NCBI GenBank assembly: GCA_017303855.1
Contig: JAFLBL010000013.1
Coordinates: forward strand, 45,737 to 109,736
DNA length: 64,000 nt
Direction of reading: 5' to 3'
Source of the DNA: Chitinophagales bacterium
GTDB lineage: Bacteria > Bacteroidota > Bacteroidia > Chitinophagales > Chitinophagaceae
The translations under genes were made by a program, and so were the position numbers. Of the stretch, positions 23,424-33,691 are shown piece after piece. Position 1 is the first letter of the stretch, and the number at the start of each line of letters is the position of its first letter. Under the pieces are notes generated by a model. That model was not told where the DNA came from. It did not search any database and was given only the letters and a program-made list of their open reading frames with translations.

Positions 23424-23711
23424 ATGTTTGACAGCTCAAACCTGATTGTAACCGCCTGGAATGACGAACAACTGGTTGGCGTTTCCCGTTCTATTACTAA
23501 TTGGGTCTGGAGTTGTTATCTGGCAGATCTTGCCGTACACCCGGCATTCAAAAAAGCAGGTATCGGGAAAGAACTGGTCAGACTGACAAAAGAAAAACTG
23601 GGTGAACAATCCATGTTACTGTTGCTTTCAGTCCCGACTGCAATGGAATATTATCCGAAAATCGGTATGATAAAAGAAGACAGGGCTTTTACCATACTGC
23701 GTACAGAATAA
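23424..23711 (+). CDS. GNAT acetyltransferase, apparently lacking a proper start
   Basis: From the first ATG the protein has 95 residues: MFDSSNLIVTAWNDEQLVGVSRS, DLAVHPAFKKAGIGKELVRL (acetyl-CoA motif) and EYYPKIGMIKEDRAF. The upstream frame clearly continues as coding sequence, KRPSADQLIELYETAGLPRP from 23337, which is the usual N-terminus of this GNAT subfamily. No ATG, GTG or TTG precedes it in frame, and the sequence before 23337 does not look coding. The gene is therefore either 5'-truncated or frameshifted (a pseudogene), or starts unusually. The 23130-23336 stretch holds nothing recognisable. Confidence 0.6.
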   Translation: MFDSSNLIVTAWNDEQLVGVSRSITNWVWSCYLADLAVHPAFKKAGIGKELVRLTKEKLGEQSMLLLLSVPTAMEYYPKIGMIKEDRAFTILRTE

Positions 23712-23803
23712 CTGCCGATGACTGTGTAACCCGGCCCGCAGAAGCGCATCCGGATTGGATTCGGATAGCTCAAAACAGGTTTCCTCAGCCCCTGTTCCAC
23801 CGC

Positions 23804-23833
23804 ATCAGCCGGTTGAGGTATTCTCCGGCTGAT
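23804..23833 (+). terminator. hairpin downstream of the truncated acetyltransferase
   Basis: A perfect 9-bp stem (ATCAGCCGG/CCGGCTGAT) with a 12-nt loop, followed after 9 nt by ATTTTGATTTT. It may end transcripts of the acetyltransferase region. Confidence 0.5.
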
Positions 23834-23956
23834 CCACATCATTTTGATTTTAGTCCGAAATGCCGACCTTTAAAAAGGCAAAGCTTTTTGAAGATAGCAG
23901 CGTATCCGTATTCGCTGTATCGCAATTTCCTCAGATAAAAAAGGGAGGGTAAAACT

Positions 23957-25081
23957 ATGAAAGTGTTAATTCAGTCATTCCTGATACTGGTTTTTGCCTT
24001 ATATTCTCAGTTCTCGCTGGCACAAAAAGGATCTTCTATCGTCATACACGACAATACCACCCAGGCCAATGGGGGCGAAAATGCAACAGCCGGTCTCCGG
24101 TCGGAAATAGAATCAGCATTAAACCGGGAAAAACCCTGTGTGGATATTATGGATGACGCGGATATCCGGAATATGCTGGAAAGTGAACGAGAAAAAAATT
24201 TACTCGAAGGCGGTGACCCGCAGCAGGTGCTTACGGATATAGCCAACCTGATGGGTGCCAGTTACGTAATGAGCGTATCTGCCATACCCGGCTCAGGAGG
24301 CAGCACATACACGGCCTTTGTGATGGACCCGCAAACGGGAAAAACCATTGCCCGGCAAACAGGCACTGATCCAAAACAAATAGCGGAAAGTATTGTTCGT
24401 CAGCTCGGTTCAGGGCTTACAGATAATTGTAAACCGCACTGGGTCGGGGTTATCAATTATACATATGCCACGAGCGAATCAAAGACTACAACAGATGAAG
24501 GCGCAATGCATGCCGGCACACGAAAAACCAAACGGACTAAAACCGACAACTATAATGCCCAAAGCAATATAAGCGCCACGCTACTGCCTCCCAAACCGGG
24601 AAGTGATGTATCATCAGCAAAGTCAATGGCCCGAGTATGGATGAAGTCAATTATCACGGCGGAAAAAATTCAGGAAACAGTTGGCGAAGTATATTGCAGG
24701 CCCAAAGGAGAAAATCCAATCTGGAAAGGATATAATTTAAAATATACAGAAACCATGACGCAAACAGGAGGCGGAGCCGGTACGCTGCCTGTTCATATAT
24801 CACTGGACGAAGAGGGCAATTACAAAATATCGGTACCCACACCCAGTGGCACACTATTGGGGAAAATTGTAACGAACCGGTCGGAAACCGGCTGCAGTAC
24901 AACCAATCCGCCAGTAAATGATGCACAAAGTATACCTGAACAAAAACTGGACGCTTCCGGTTTTGATGTAACCGGAAAAACCAACGCAAAAAACCGGGAT
25001 ACGTTAGCCGGTTCAAAAACGATGCCCGATGGAAAAACAAAAATTACCTGGAATCTAAGGCTGATAAAACCCAAAAAGTAA
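23957..25081 (+). CDS. unrecognised exported protein with CsgG/TolB-N-like domain
   Basis: A 374-residue protein with a signal peptide (MKVLIQSFLILVFALYSQFSLAQ). Residues about 25-150 have the alternating pattern of the CsgG/LpoB/TolB-N nucleotide-like fold: an ESALNREKPCVDIMDDADIR helix-strand, then LTDIANLMGASYVMSVSAI and FVMDPQTGKTIARQTG. The rest (150-374) is Thr/Lys-rich and matches nothing I know. Bacteroidota normally lack Shine-Dalgarno sites, yet a purine-rich GGGAGGG stands 7 nt before this ATG. A periplasmic or surface role is inferred; the function is unknown. Confidence 0.6.
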   Translation: MKVLIQSFLILVFALYSQFSLAQKGSSIVIHDNTTQANGGENATAGLRSEIESALNREKPCVDIMDDADIRNMLESEREKNLLEGGDPQQVLTDIANLMGASYVMSVSAIPGSGGSTYTAFVMDPQTGKTIARQTGTDPKQIAESIVRQLGSGLTDNCKPHWVGVINYTYATSESKTTTDEGAMHAGTRKTKRTKTDNYNAQSNISATLLPPKPGSDVSSAKSMARVWMKSIITAEKIQETVGEVYCRPKGENPIWKGYNLKYTETMTQTGGGAGTLPVHISLDEEGNYKISVPTPSGTLLGKIVTNRSETGCSTTNPPVNDAQSIPEQKLDASGFDVTGKTNAKNRDTLAGSKTMPDGKTKITWNLRLIKPKK

Positions 25082-25119
25082 ATAATCCAGGATATCGCAA
25101 CAGTTGATCCGGCCGGTAA

Positions 25120-26181
<1,062 letters not shown>

Positions 26182-26342
26182 CAGCAGGCTAAATTTATAA
26201 ATGTTGCACCGAAAACAATCGTAAGATACAACAACCGGGGAAAATTTTCCCGTTACCGGCAATGACCTTCATCGATTGCCGGTCATGAACCGGACAGCCC
26301 GGTAAATTTCAGCCTGCACCGTCCCGGCCGGTAATTATCAGT

Positions 26343-26350
26343 TAACTTCG
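26343..26350 (+). promoter_or_regulatory. -7 box 4 nt before ATG (TAACTTCG)
   Basis: TAACTTCG (one base off TANNTTTG) stands exactly 4 nt before the acetyltransferase ATG at 26355, which implies a leaderless transcript. Confidence 0.5.
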
Positions 26351-26354
26351 TGGC

Positions 26355-26879
26355 ATGAACGCTATCATCAGGGCCGGCAGTAAAGATGCCGCATTACTGG
26401 CCTCACTGGCTGCACAGACTTTTGTAGAATCGCACGGAAACAGTGCCGCCCCGGAAGATATTGCGGCCTATGTGGCGGAACATTATACCACAGAAATATT
26501 GCTGGCAGAACTGGAAAATCCGGCGAACATTTATCATATCCAGTATTACAATAAACAGGCGGTCGGGTTTTCGAAGATTATTTTAAATGCCCCTTTTGAA
26601 GGTTGTCCAGCCCCGGCAGTAACCAAACTGGAACGGATATATTTACTCAAAGGATATTATGGCACCAACCTGGGGCCGGCCCTGATGGATTTTCTACTCC
26701 ACCTGATGAAGAAAGAAAAGCAGGAAGGCGTTTGGCTTTATGTATGGAAGGAAAATTTACGGGCCATCCGTTTTTATGAAAAAAAGGGATTCCTCATCAA
26801 TGGCAGTCATGATTTCCGGATTTCACCAACCCATACAAACCCCAATCACCGGATGTACTTATCTTTTACCGCGGCGTAA
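26355..26879 (+). CDS. GNAT acetyltransferase
   Basis: A 174-residue GNAT protein beginning MNAIIRAGSKDAALLASLAAQTFVESHG. The acetyl-CoA site is around LERIYLLKGYYGTNLGPALMDFLLH, and the end is NLRAIRFYEKKGFLINGSHDFRI. It resembles spermidine/spermine-type (PaiA-like) acetyltransferases, but the substrate is not shown by the sequence. The promoter box is 4 nt upstream. Confidence 0.87.
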   Translation: MNAIIRAGSKDAALLASLAAQTFVESHGNSAAPEDIAAYVAEHYTTEILLAELENPANIYHIQYYNKQAVGFSKIILNAPFEGCPAPAVTKLERIYLLKGYYGTNLGPALMDFLLHLMKKEKQEGVWLYVWKENLRAIRFYEKKGFLINGSHDFRISPTHTNPNHRMYLSFTAA

Positions 26880-26945
26880 GGCCGGGATAAAGTTTTAATT
26901 ACCGAAATTTTTTTTCTTTTGTATAAACAAAAATCAAACTGTATT

Positions 26946-27446
26946 ATGGTACGCAAACAGTATTTGCTGTTTTTATTGGGCAGTCTCTTTTTTTTCAGTG
27001 CCTGTGATTCATCCAAACAATCGCCCGCCGTGGCAACACAGGCTGCACCATATGACCTGGTGCAGGCCGGACGTGAAATCAATAAAGCCCATGAACAGCT
27101 GACTGGCTTTTTTTCCAACAGCGATTCCGCCGGACTGGCGGATATGTTTACTCCCGATGGAAAACTGATGGAACCCAATACACCCGTGATTTCGGGGAAA
27201 GAGGCCATGCTGCATCAGTTTGGGTTTTTAATGAAAGATGGTGTCAGCAAGGTATCGTTGACGACGACCGGCCTCTGGGGTGATGATAATCTGCTTGTGG
27301 AAGAAGGAAAATTCTCCTATAAAAGTAAAAGAGACTTGCTGCTGGATGAAGGAAAATATATTATGCTCTGGAAAAAAACAGAAGACCAGTGGAAAATATT
27401 CCGTCAGCTGTATAACTCAAACTGGCCAGCTACCACGGTGAAATAA
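26946..27446 (+). CDS. lipoprotein with SnoaL/DUF4440-like (NTF2-fold) domain
   Basis: A 166-residue protein with a lipoprotein signal (MVRKQYLLFLLGSLFFFSAC, Cys20). Residues about 45-160 have the NTF2-like pattern: REINKAHEQLTGFFSNSDSAGLADMFTPDGKLM, then GKEAMLHQFGFL, LVEEGKFSYKSK and YIMLWKKTEDQWKIFRQLYNSNW. Such domains bind small molecules or act as non-catalytic partners; a specific role cannot be given. The start at 26946 is fixed by the signal peptide, not the open frame from 26919. Confidence 0.82.
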   Translation: MVRKQYLLFLLGSLFFFSACDSSKQSPAVATQAAPYDLVQAGREINKAHEQLTGFFSNSDSAGLADMFTPDGKLMEPNTPVISGKEAMLHQFGFLMKDGVSKVSLTTTGLWGDDNLLVEEGKFSYKSKRDLLLDEGKYIMLWKKTEDQWKIFRQLYNSNWPATTVK

Positions 27447-27631
27447 GCCCCCGGTTTCCCTGAAAACCAGGTACAACAACTCCTTGCAGCCACCAGTGAA
27501 TAGTGCTTTCCGGCAATGCCTTTCCAATCTCGTCTGGCAATGGAAGCCGAATCACTTTAAGTGATACTTATCCCCTTTGCGGACCACCCGGATAATTTTC
27601 CAAACTGCTGGCTTCTGCTTACTTTCAATTT

Positions 27632-29080
27632 ATGAAAAAACTATTTTTTCTCTGCAGCTTTTTCTACACCGTTTTTTCAACGGCCCAATCATCCGTCCGC
27701 TGGATCAGCAGTGACTCCCTCCGGTCCTGGCAAACCAATACAGGTGCTGTTTGGCAAACAGCCACTGGTACGTCAGATGCGGAAGTCCTGCTCAGCAAAC
27801 CGCAGCAAACCATTGAAGGATTCGGAACCTGCTTCAATGAACTGGGCTGGACTTCATTGGGTCTTTTATCAGCTTCTGACCGTGAACAAATTCTGAACGA
27901 ACTGTTTGCCCCGGGCAAAGGCGCGAATTTCACTATCTGCCGGATGCCTATTGGCGCCAATGATTTCTCCCGGCAATGGTACTCGTACAATGAAACAGCC
28001 GGCGATTTTGAGATGAAAAATTTCAGCATTGCCAATGATAAAGAAACCCTGATTCCCTTTATCAAAGCGGCGATGAAATACAATCCGTCCATTAAACTCT
28101 GGGCCTCTCCCTGGTCGCCGCCTTCCTGGATGAAAACCAACGGACATTATGCCGCACGCGCTGTAAACAACGCTGATTTTGTATCCGAGGAATGGGGCAT
28201 GGATCTCCGGAAAATCAACAACGGATTATCGCCCGATAAAGAAGGACGGGAAGGAACAGATATGTTCCTCCAGGGCGAGTCTTATTTCAATGCCTATGCC
28301 CTTTACTTCACCCGTTTTATTGAGGCGTACCGGAAAGAAGGAATAAATATCAGCATGGTGATGCCGCAGAATGAATTTAATTCCGCCCAGGTATTTCCCA
28401 GTTGTACATGGACGGCCGCCGGGCTGGTACGTTTCCTCCGTATTCTCGGTCCGAAAATGGACAGTATGAAAGTAGCTCTCTTTTTAGGCACTATTGAACG
28501 GGCGAATCACCTGCTGGCCGATACCGTCCTGACAGATGGTTTTTGCACTCCTTTCATAAAAGGCGCCGGCTTTCAATGGGCCGGCAAAGGAGCCATTGCC
28601 GCCATACATAAAAAATTTCCCAAACTGCAGTTGTACCAGACCGAACAGGAATGCGGCAACAGTAAAAATGACTGGAAATACTGCCGGTATGCATGGGATC
28701 TTATGAAATTATATTTATCCAACGGGGCCAATGCATATACTTACTGGAATACCTCCCTCAAAGAAGGCGGCATCAGTACCTGGGGCTGGAAGCAGAATTC
28801 ACTGGTAAGTGTGGATACAGTGAAAAAAACATACAAGTATAATTATGAGTATTACCTGATCAAACATTTCAGTCATTTCATACAACCCGGTGCCAAACGG
28901 CTGGAGACAAGTGGTGACTTTTCCAACCTGCTTGCTTTTCAGAATCCGGATAGGTCGGTAGTTGTAGTGGTGCAGAATGAAACCAAAACAGTTAAAAAAC
29001 TGTCACTAAAACTGGCTGATAAACGACTGAAAGCCACCCTTGCGGCGGACTCCTTTAACAGCTTTCTGATAAAGCTATAG
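27632..29080 (+). CDS. glycoside hydrolase family 30 (glucosylceramidase-like)
   Basis: A 482-residue exported enzyme. A signal peptide (MKKLFFLCSFFYTVFSTAQ) is followed by a TIM-barrel (IEGFGTCFNELGWTSLGLLS, TICRMPIGANDFS, LWASPWSPPSWMKTN). The acid/base is Glu248 in MPQNEFNSAQ, and the nucleophile Glu338 (or 340) is in LYQTEQECGN. A short C-terminal beta domain runs from about 420. GH30 enzymes cleave beta-glucosides, beta-1,6-glucans, xylans or fucosides; the subfamily cannot be fixed by eye. Its 3' end overlaps the convergent permease gene by 26 bp. Confidence 0.9.
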   Translation: MKKLFFLCSFFYTVFSTAQSSVRWISSDSLRSWQTNTGAVWQTATGTSDAEVLLSKPQQTIEGFGTCFNELGWTSLGLLSASDREQILNELFAPGKGANFTICRMPIGANDFSRQWYSYNETAGDFEMKNFSIANDKETLIPFIKAAMKYNPSIKLWASPWSPPSWMKTNGHYAARAVNNADFVSEEWGMDLRKINNGLSPDKEGREGTDMFLQGESYFNAYALYFTRFIEAYRKEGINISMVMPQNEFNSAQVFPSCTWTAAGLVRFLRILGPKMDSMKVALFLGTIERANHLLADTVLTDGFCTPFIKGAGFQWAGKGAIAAIHKKFPKLQLYQTEQECGNSKNDWKYCRYAWDLMKLYLSNGANAYTYWNTSLKEGGISTWGWKQNSLVSVDTVKKTYKYNYEYYLIKHFSHFIQPGAKRLETSGDFSNLLAFQNPDRSVVVVVQNETKTVKKLSLKLADKRLKATLAADSFNSFLIKL

Positions 29081-30248
29081 TGTGCAGCGGCTTTTTCTTA
29101 CGTCTTACGCGGTTTATTTTCCATTGCAGCATGACCAGCGCCAGCAGCAGACAAACCAGGGCGATGAGGCCCAATGCCCATAACTGATACGCAATATCCT
29201 GAAGCATTCCCCCGTACACAGCGGCTTTTCTGAAACCGTGAAGAAAATGTGTCAGGGGGATAAGATCGGCAAACCGCTGCACCACTACCGGCATTGCTTC
29301 CGTGGGCCAGGTATAACCGCTGAGCAGAAAGGAAGGTGTGGCCAGTACCATCAGGAATTCCGTGGCTTTCAACTGACTGGGTAGTATCAGGGAGAACAAC
29401 ATACCCATGCACATACAGGCAAGGTTGAACAGAACAACCAGGGCCAGCATAGGTATGGTAAACACTGGCATCCCGATTTTAAATAATGGGAAAAACATAC
29501 CAATCACCAGCCAGAGCAGGGCAGATAACAGAACAAAGGGAGTGATCTTCAGCAACAGATGATAAACAGCCCATCGGCTGGCCTCAACCAGTTTCCTGAA
29601 ATAATCATCCTCGAAATCACGCGCAAATACCAGGGCCAGCGCCAGGAATAAGACCTGTTGCATCACTGTACCAAGAATACCCGGCATCATCAGCTCTTTA
29701 TAATTACCCGCAGGATTGTACAGCCTGTTATAGCTCACTTTAAAAGGCTCATACAACTGTGCTGCATAGGCAGGGGCTATCCCGGTCTTTTTCAGGGTTT
29801 CCATTTCCATCCCTGCGCTCAGGGTACTCATTACCGTTTGAATGGCCCTGGTGGCAAAGTTGGCTGTTACAAGGTTGGTCAGGTTCATATCCACCTGCAG
29901 TTCGGGATATCTTTTCTGCAAAACGGCTGATTCAAATCCATCCGGAATACTGATCACCGATACATACTCCTTCGAAGGCATTTCTGACGAAAGATTCGCT
30001 TTCTGAAAACGGATATCCGCCACCAACAGGTTTTCATTATCATCCAGGGCATCAATGAATTTTGCAGAAAGAGGACTATGGTCCTCGTCCACAATCAATA
30101 CCGGCATTTCAGTGATCTTCCCTTTTTCGTACATATGAACGAACAGAAGCCCGTACAACAGCGGTGCTCCGAAAAAAACCAGCATCACCACCCGGTTAGT
30201 AAAAATCCGTTTGAACTCTTTTTTCAATAAACGGGCAAACTTTTTCAT
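29055..30248 (-). CDS. ABC-2 type transporter permease
   Basis: A membrane protein of about 397 residues, of the YhhJ/YbhS type. One N-terminal helix (RVVMLVFFGAPLLYGLLFVHM) is followed by a periplasmic domain (about 45-180) and five C-terminal helices, with EDDYFRKLVEASRWAVYHLLLK, LIPLTHFLHGFRKAAVYGG near the end. It is the last gene of a TolC-HlyD-permease operon that would export drugs or lipids. No ATP-binding subunit is encoded in the operon. Start at the second Met (MKKFARLL), since the first is only two codons away. Confidence 0.87.
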   Translation of the reverse strand: MKKFARLLKKEFKRIFTNRVVMLVFFGAPLLYGLLFVHMYEKGKITEMPVLIVDEDHSPLSAKFIDALDDNENLLVADIRFQKANLSSEMPSKEYVSVISIPDGFESAVLQKRYPELQVDMNLTNLVTANFATRAIQTVMSTLSAGMEMETLKKTGIAPAYAAQLYEPFKVSYNRLYNPAGNYKELMMPGILGTVMQQVLFLALALVFARDFEDDYFRKLVEASRWAVYHLLLKITPFVLLSALLWLVIGMFFPLFKIGMPVFTIPMLALVVLFNLACMCMGMLFSLILPSQLKATEFLMVLATPSFLLSGYTWPTEAMPVVVQRFADLIPLTHFLHGFRKAAVYGGMLQDIAYQLWALGLIALVCLLLALVMLQWKINRVRRKKKPLHTIALSESC

Positions 30249-30267
30249 ATACACTATTTAGCAGTAC

Positions 30268-31239
30268 TTATTTTTCTTCCAGTAATACAGTAGCGTTTGC
30301 AAACAAGCCTTCCGCCTGGCCTGGATTTACCGGTATCAGTTTCAATTCAAACAGTCCCTCGCCCAATTGATAATTGGGAGCCGTACTGGTATTCTCCGCA
30401 TAACGCGGCAGTTGTTTAATACTGGCTACAGTTACATTTATGATTTTTGGTGTAAAGGGCACTTTCACCAGTAAGGACTGATTGACCTGGTAATTATTAA
30501 TTTTTGATTCGGGAATGGTAAAGCGGAAAGAAGTTCCTGCCATCTGGTAACCGGTAAACAGCGTATACCCTGGCAATGCCAGTTCTCCCTTTTTAAGTGT
30601 AATGCTTTCAATAACCATATCCGCCGGCGCTGTGAGATAAATTTCCTTTTGCGCCTGGATAACTTCATTCTTTGCGCCTACAGCCCTCTCCACCTGTCCA
30701 CGGGCCGCCTGGATGGTCTCCGGCCGGGTCCCTTTCTCCAGTTCGGCTTTTTTCGCCTGCAGGGTCTCCAGTTGTGCTTTTGCCGCCAGCCACTTACTGT
30801 GTACTTCATCATATTGTTGTGCGGAAATAAGTGAGTCGTCAAACATATTCTTCATCCGGCGGTTGGTTTCATTGGCAAAATTCAGCTGTGCCATTGCCGC
30901 ATCCACCTGCCCCTGTACCTGTAGCAGCTGCTCATCCGAAGCCCCGTTTATAGCCAGGCCCAGTTGCCCTTCAGCCGTTTCAATTGCCCCGCTGGCCTGC
31001 TGCAGCCGGGTACCGAGTTCGGGAATATCGAGAAAGGCCAGTGTATCCCCGGCTTTAACTGCTTGTCCTTCTTTTACAAAAATGTCCTGAATTCGGCCGG
31101 CCAGTTTGGGGGCCACCGCTATGGTTTCCTGTTTCACTTTTCCCTGATAACCGGTATTCAGCACAGCCGTATTCCCCTGCCTGCAGGCGGGTAACACAAC
31201 TACTACCAGTATAGCATAAACGAAGATTTTCTTTTTCAT
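30268..31239 (-). CDS. HlyD-family periplasmic adaptor (lipoprotein)
   Basis: A 323-residue membrane-fusion protein that links the inner-membrane permease to TolC. It has a lipoprotein signal, MKKKIFVYAILVVVVLPAC. A first beta-barrel/lipoyl part (VAPKLAGRIQDIFVKEGQAVKAGDTLAFLDI) precedes a long helical hairpin (about residues 75-180, AQLNFANETNRRMKNMFDD) and a second lipoyl half (LTAPADMVIESITLKKGELALPG). It lies between the TolC-type gene (13 bp upstream) and the permease gene (20 bp downstream). Confidence 0.9.
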   Translation of the reverse strand: MKKKIFVYAILVVVVLPACRQGNTAVLNTGYQGKVKQETIAVAPKLAGRIQDIFVKEGQAVKAGDTLAFLDIPELGTRLQQASGAIETAEGQLGLAINGASDEQLLQVQGQVDAAMAQLNFANETNRRMKNMFDDSLISAQQYDEVHSKWLAAKAQLETLQAKKAELEKGTRPETIQAARGQVERAVGAKNEVIQAQKEIYLTAPADMVIESITLKKGELALPGYTLFTGYQMAGTSFRFTIPESKINNYQVNQSLLVKVPFTPKIINVTVASIKQLPRYAENTSTAPNYQLGEGLFELKLIPVNPGQAEGLFANATVLLEEK

Positions 31240-31251
31240 ATATTTAAACAA

Positions 31252-32637
31252 TTAGAGTTGGTCTGCTAATGTTCCATTGGTATCGAGCAGCTGAAGGCCT
31301 GCCCGTCGCTGCTCATAAAATGCCTGCTGCAAATCAAATCCGGCTTTTTCAAGGTCATTCAGCGCATTTAATAGCTCGGTCATCGTGGTCAGTCCGTTCC
31401 GGTACTGCTTTGTTACAAAACCGAGTGTTTCTGCAGCAAGTGATTCCTGGGCCTGCAGCATTCGTATGCGCTGTCCGGCCATAATCCATTCCTGCCGGGC
31501 TTTTGCCCTGCCCAGTTGCAGCAGTTCTGCCGCAGCCTGTTTTTGCACTTCAAAGCTCTTACGCTCCAAAGCCGCTTTTCGGGCATTGTTACGGGCTGTA
31601 AATCCGTCAAAAAGGTTCCATTGCAACCGCAGACCTGCATACCATTTGGGATCCATCAGGGACAGATCTTCTTCGCGGAATTCATACTGCCCGAAAGCCA
31701 GCAGTTTGGGAAAGTATTCACTCCTTTCCGCTTTTTCTTTAAACCGGGAAGCAGTAATGGCCTCATTCAGTGCACTTATTTCAGGACGTTCTTTTTGAAT
31801 ATTGTCTCCAGCCAGGAGCATTGGTTCCAATACAGGTTGTAACTGTTGTAAAAAGGTATAACCGGCTCCCGTCAGCTGTTGCAATTTTTCCAGCAGTACA
31901 ATGCGGTTGCTTTCATTTTCCGCTTTTCTCAGCTCCAGTTTCTGTAATACCAGTTCAATCTTCTTCCGCTCAAGCGGAGTAGCCAGTCCGTTTTTTATAG
32001 CGGTGGTAACAAACCGGTTTTGTTCTTTCAATACGTTTGCAGAGCGACTCATTACTGAATCCGCCGCACGAAGCAACGCCAGTTGATCGTAGAGCGCGGA
32101 CAGTTCAATGGCCAGTTTTGCCTTATGCCGGTCGTTTCCATAGGAAAGCGCTTTCTGCTGATGCTGAAATGCTCTGACCCCGTTCTCCACTTTAAATCCA
32201 CTGAACAATAACCATTGTGTATTGGCACTCAGTTTCAGGATATTTTTTTCCTGGACCGGGGGCACGGGCTGCAGTTTAACAGTAGCCGGCAAAGAAGTTG
32301 TAAAAGGAATACCGGCTGCTTCTTTGATCAGCAGGCGCTGAGCTCCCGTCAGCAAGGTTTGCGTATTTGAAGGAAATACAAGATCCGCGTTCAGTCTTGT
32401 ATAAGTTGCATTCGAGCTTATTCTTGGCAGGTAATTAAATCGGGTGCTTTGTTCATCCAGCTTCACCTGCCGGATACGCAGGGCATTCAGTTGTAACGTA
32501 TCACTTTTCTCAACAGCCTGGTCCAGCAGTCTTTTAAATTCCGCATCAAACAATTGGGCCTGCAATACCTTGCCGATAAGCAGGGCAGCGAACAGGAGAA
32601 TAACCATTTTCCCCTGCATCAGTTGCTTTCTATACAT
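31252..32637 (-). CDS. TolC-family outer-membrane efflux protein
   Basis: About 461 residues: a signal peptide (KMVILLFAALLIGKVLQAQ) and two OEP repeats of long helices and short strands (LDQAVEKSDTLQLNALRIRQVKLDEQ; AITASRFKEKAERSEYFPKLLAFGQYEF). It forms the trimeric outer-membrane channel of the efflux system. The start is uncertain among ATGs at 32649 and 32637; the latter gives MYRKQLMQGK and a normal signal. First gene of the operon, divergent from the AraC-type regulator. Confidence 0.9.
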   Translation of the reverse strand: MYRKQLMQGKMVILLFAALLIGKVLQAQLFDAEFKRLLDQAVEKSDTLQLNALRIRQVKLDEQSTRFNYLPRISSNATYTRLNADLVFPSNTQTLLTGAQRLLIKEAAGIPFTTSLPATVKLQPVPPVQEKNILKLSANTQWLLFSGFKVENGVRAFQHQQKALSYGNDRHKAKLAIELSALYDQLALLRAADSVMSRSANVLKEQNRFVTTAIKNGLATPLERKKIELVLQKLELRKAENESNRIVLLEKLQQLTGAGYTFLQQLQPVLEPMLLAGDNIQKERPEISALNEAITASRFKEKAERSEYFPKLLAFGQYEFREEDLSLMDPKWYAGLRLQWNLFDGFTARNNARKAALERKSFEVQKQAAAELLQLGRAKARQEWIMAGQRIRMLQAQESLAAETLGFVTKQYRNGLTTMTELLNALNDLEKAGFDLQQAFYEQRRAGLQLLDTNGTLADQL

Positions 32638-32739
32638 TTCGTTTATCATTACGGACACAAAGCTCTGCTATGCGGCAAAGCCATTCTGGTCGTTTTGTCG
32701 GGCAAACTGGTCAAAAACAGAGAGATTAATAAATTGGAG

Positions 32740-32747
32740 TAATTTTG
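32740..32747 (+). promoter_or_regulatory. -7 box of the AraC gene, 3 nt before ATG (TAATTTTG)
   Basis: A perfect TANNTTTG match 3 nt before the ATG at 32751, which implies a leaderless mRNA. The 100-bp gap to the efflux operon must also hold the divergent promoter and any operator. Confidence 0.55.
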
Positions 32748-32750
32748 AGT

Positions 32751-33650
32751 ATGCCGCGGTTATCAATTAAAGAGACGAGTATTGATGATATCAAATACAC
32801 TTACCGGTTTGACTGGAGCATACACGATTTCCTGGTATCGGATGAACAACATTACCTGCGGATACACGATCTGCCTACGCATGTGGATGGCTATGTGATT
32901 GGCATCTGTACCCGGGGTACAGCCCGGATAAAGGTTAACCGCAAAGAGTATAAAGGCGGGATCAACAATATGATCATTACCAGTCCGCACCAGGTATTGC
33001 AGGTGAAGGAAACCAGTAAAGATTTCCGTTGCCGGTTTATTGTTTTCTCGAAACGCTTTCTTACCGCCAATTTTATCAACCCGCATATCCTCGATACCTT
33101 TCGCTTTTCGGAAGCCGGGGCGGTCCCGGTAATCAAACTGGAAGAAAGAGCGGCCAATGAACTGCAATCGCTCTTCATTTACATCTGGAAGCGCTTTCAT
33201 GAAAACAATCATCCCTACCGCCGGGAGATTACCGGTAACCTGCTGATGGTTTTATTGCATGATTTTGAAGCCATTTACCAGCAGCAGTATGGATTAACGG
33301 AGAAAAAAAGAACCCGTAAAGAAGAACTGCACCGGAAGTTTAATGAACTCCTGTTCCGTCATTTCCGGCAGGAGCATAGCGTCCGGTTTTACGCAGAGCA
33401 GTTGTTTATCAGTGCCAAACATTTAACTGAAACCATAAAAGAATTAACCGGAAAAACAGCTGGTGCATGGATTGACCGCACCCTGGCTCTGGAAGCGGAA
33501 ATGCTATTACAGCATCCAGACTATTCCGTACAGCAGGTGTCCTTGCTGCTGAATTTCCCGGATCAGTCTTCATTTGGAAAATTTTTTAAGAAGGAAACGG
33601 GACAATCGCCAACGGAGTACCGGAAAGGGAATGCAGTTGCGAAAAACTGA
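32751..33650 (+). CDS. AraC-family transcriptional regulator
   Basis: A 299-residue regulator. An N-terminal cupin-like sensing domain (about residues 20-170: GICTRGTARIKVNRKEYKGG) is followed by a C-terminal AraC DNA-binding domain (about 200-299: VRFYAEQLFISAKHLTETIKELTG and VQQVSLLLNFPDQSSFGKFFKKETGQSPTEYR). It is divergent from the TolC-HlyD-permease operon and is inferred to control it in response to an effector. The start ATG is 32751; a TTG at 32745 lies inside the promoter box and is rejected. Confidence 0.9.
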   Translation: MPRLSIKETSIDDIKYTYRFDWSIHDFLVSDEQHYLRIHDLPTHVDGYVIGICTRGTARIKVNRKEYKGGINNMIITSPHQVLQVKETSKDFRCRFIVFSKRFLTANFINPHILDTFRFSEAGAVPVIKLEERAANELQSLFIYIWKRFHENNHPYRREITGNLLMVLLHDFEAIYQQQYGLTEKKRTRKEELHRKFNELLFRHFRQEHSVRFYAEQLFISAKHLTETIKELTGKTAGAWIDRTLALEAEMLLQHPDYSVQQVSLLLNFPDQSSFGKFFKKETGQSPTEYRKGNAVAKN

Positions 33651-33691
33651 TATACAGGTTTATCCTTAAATTCGGTAACGAAACAATTGCT

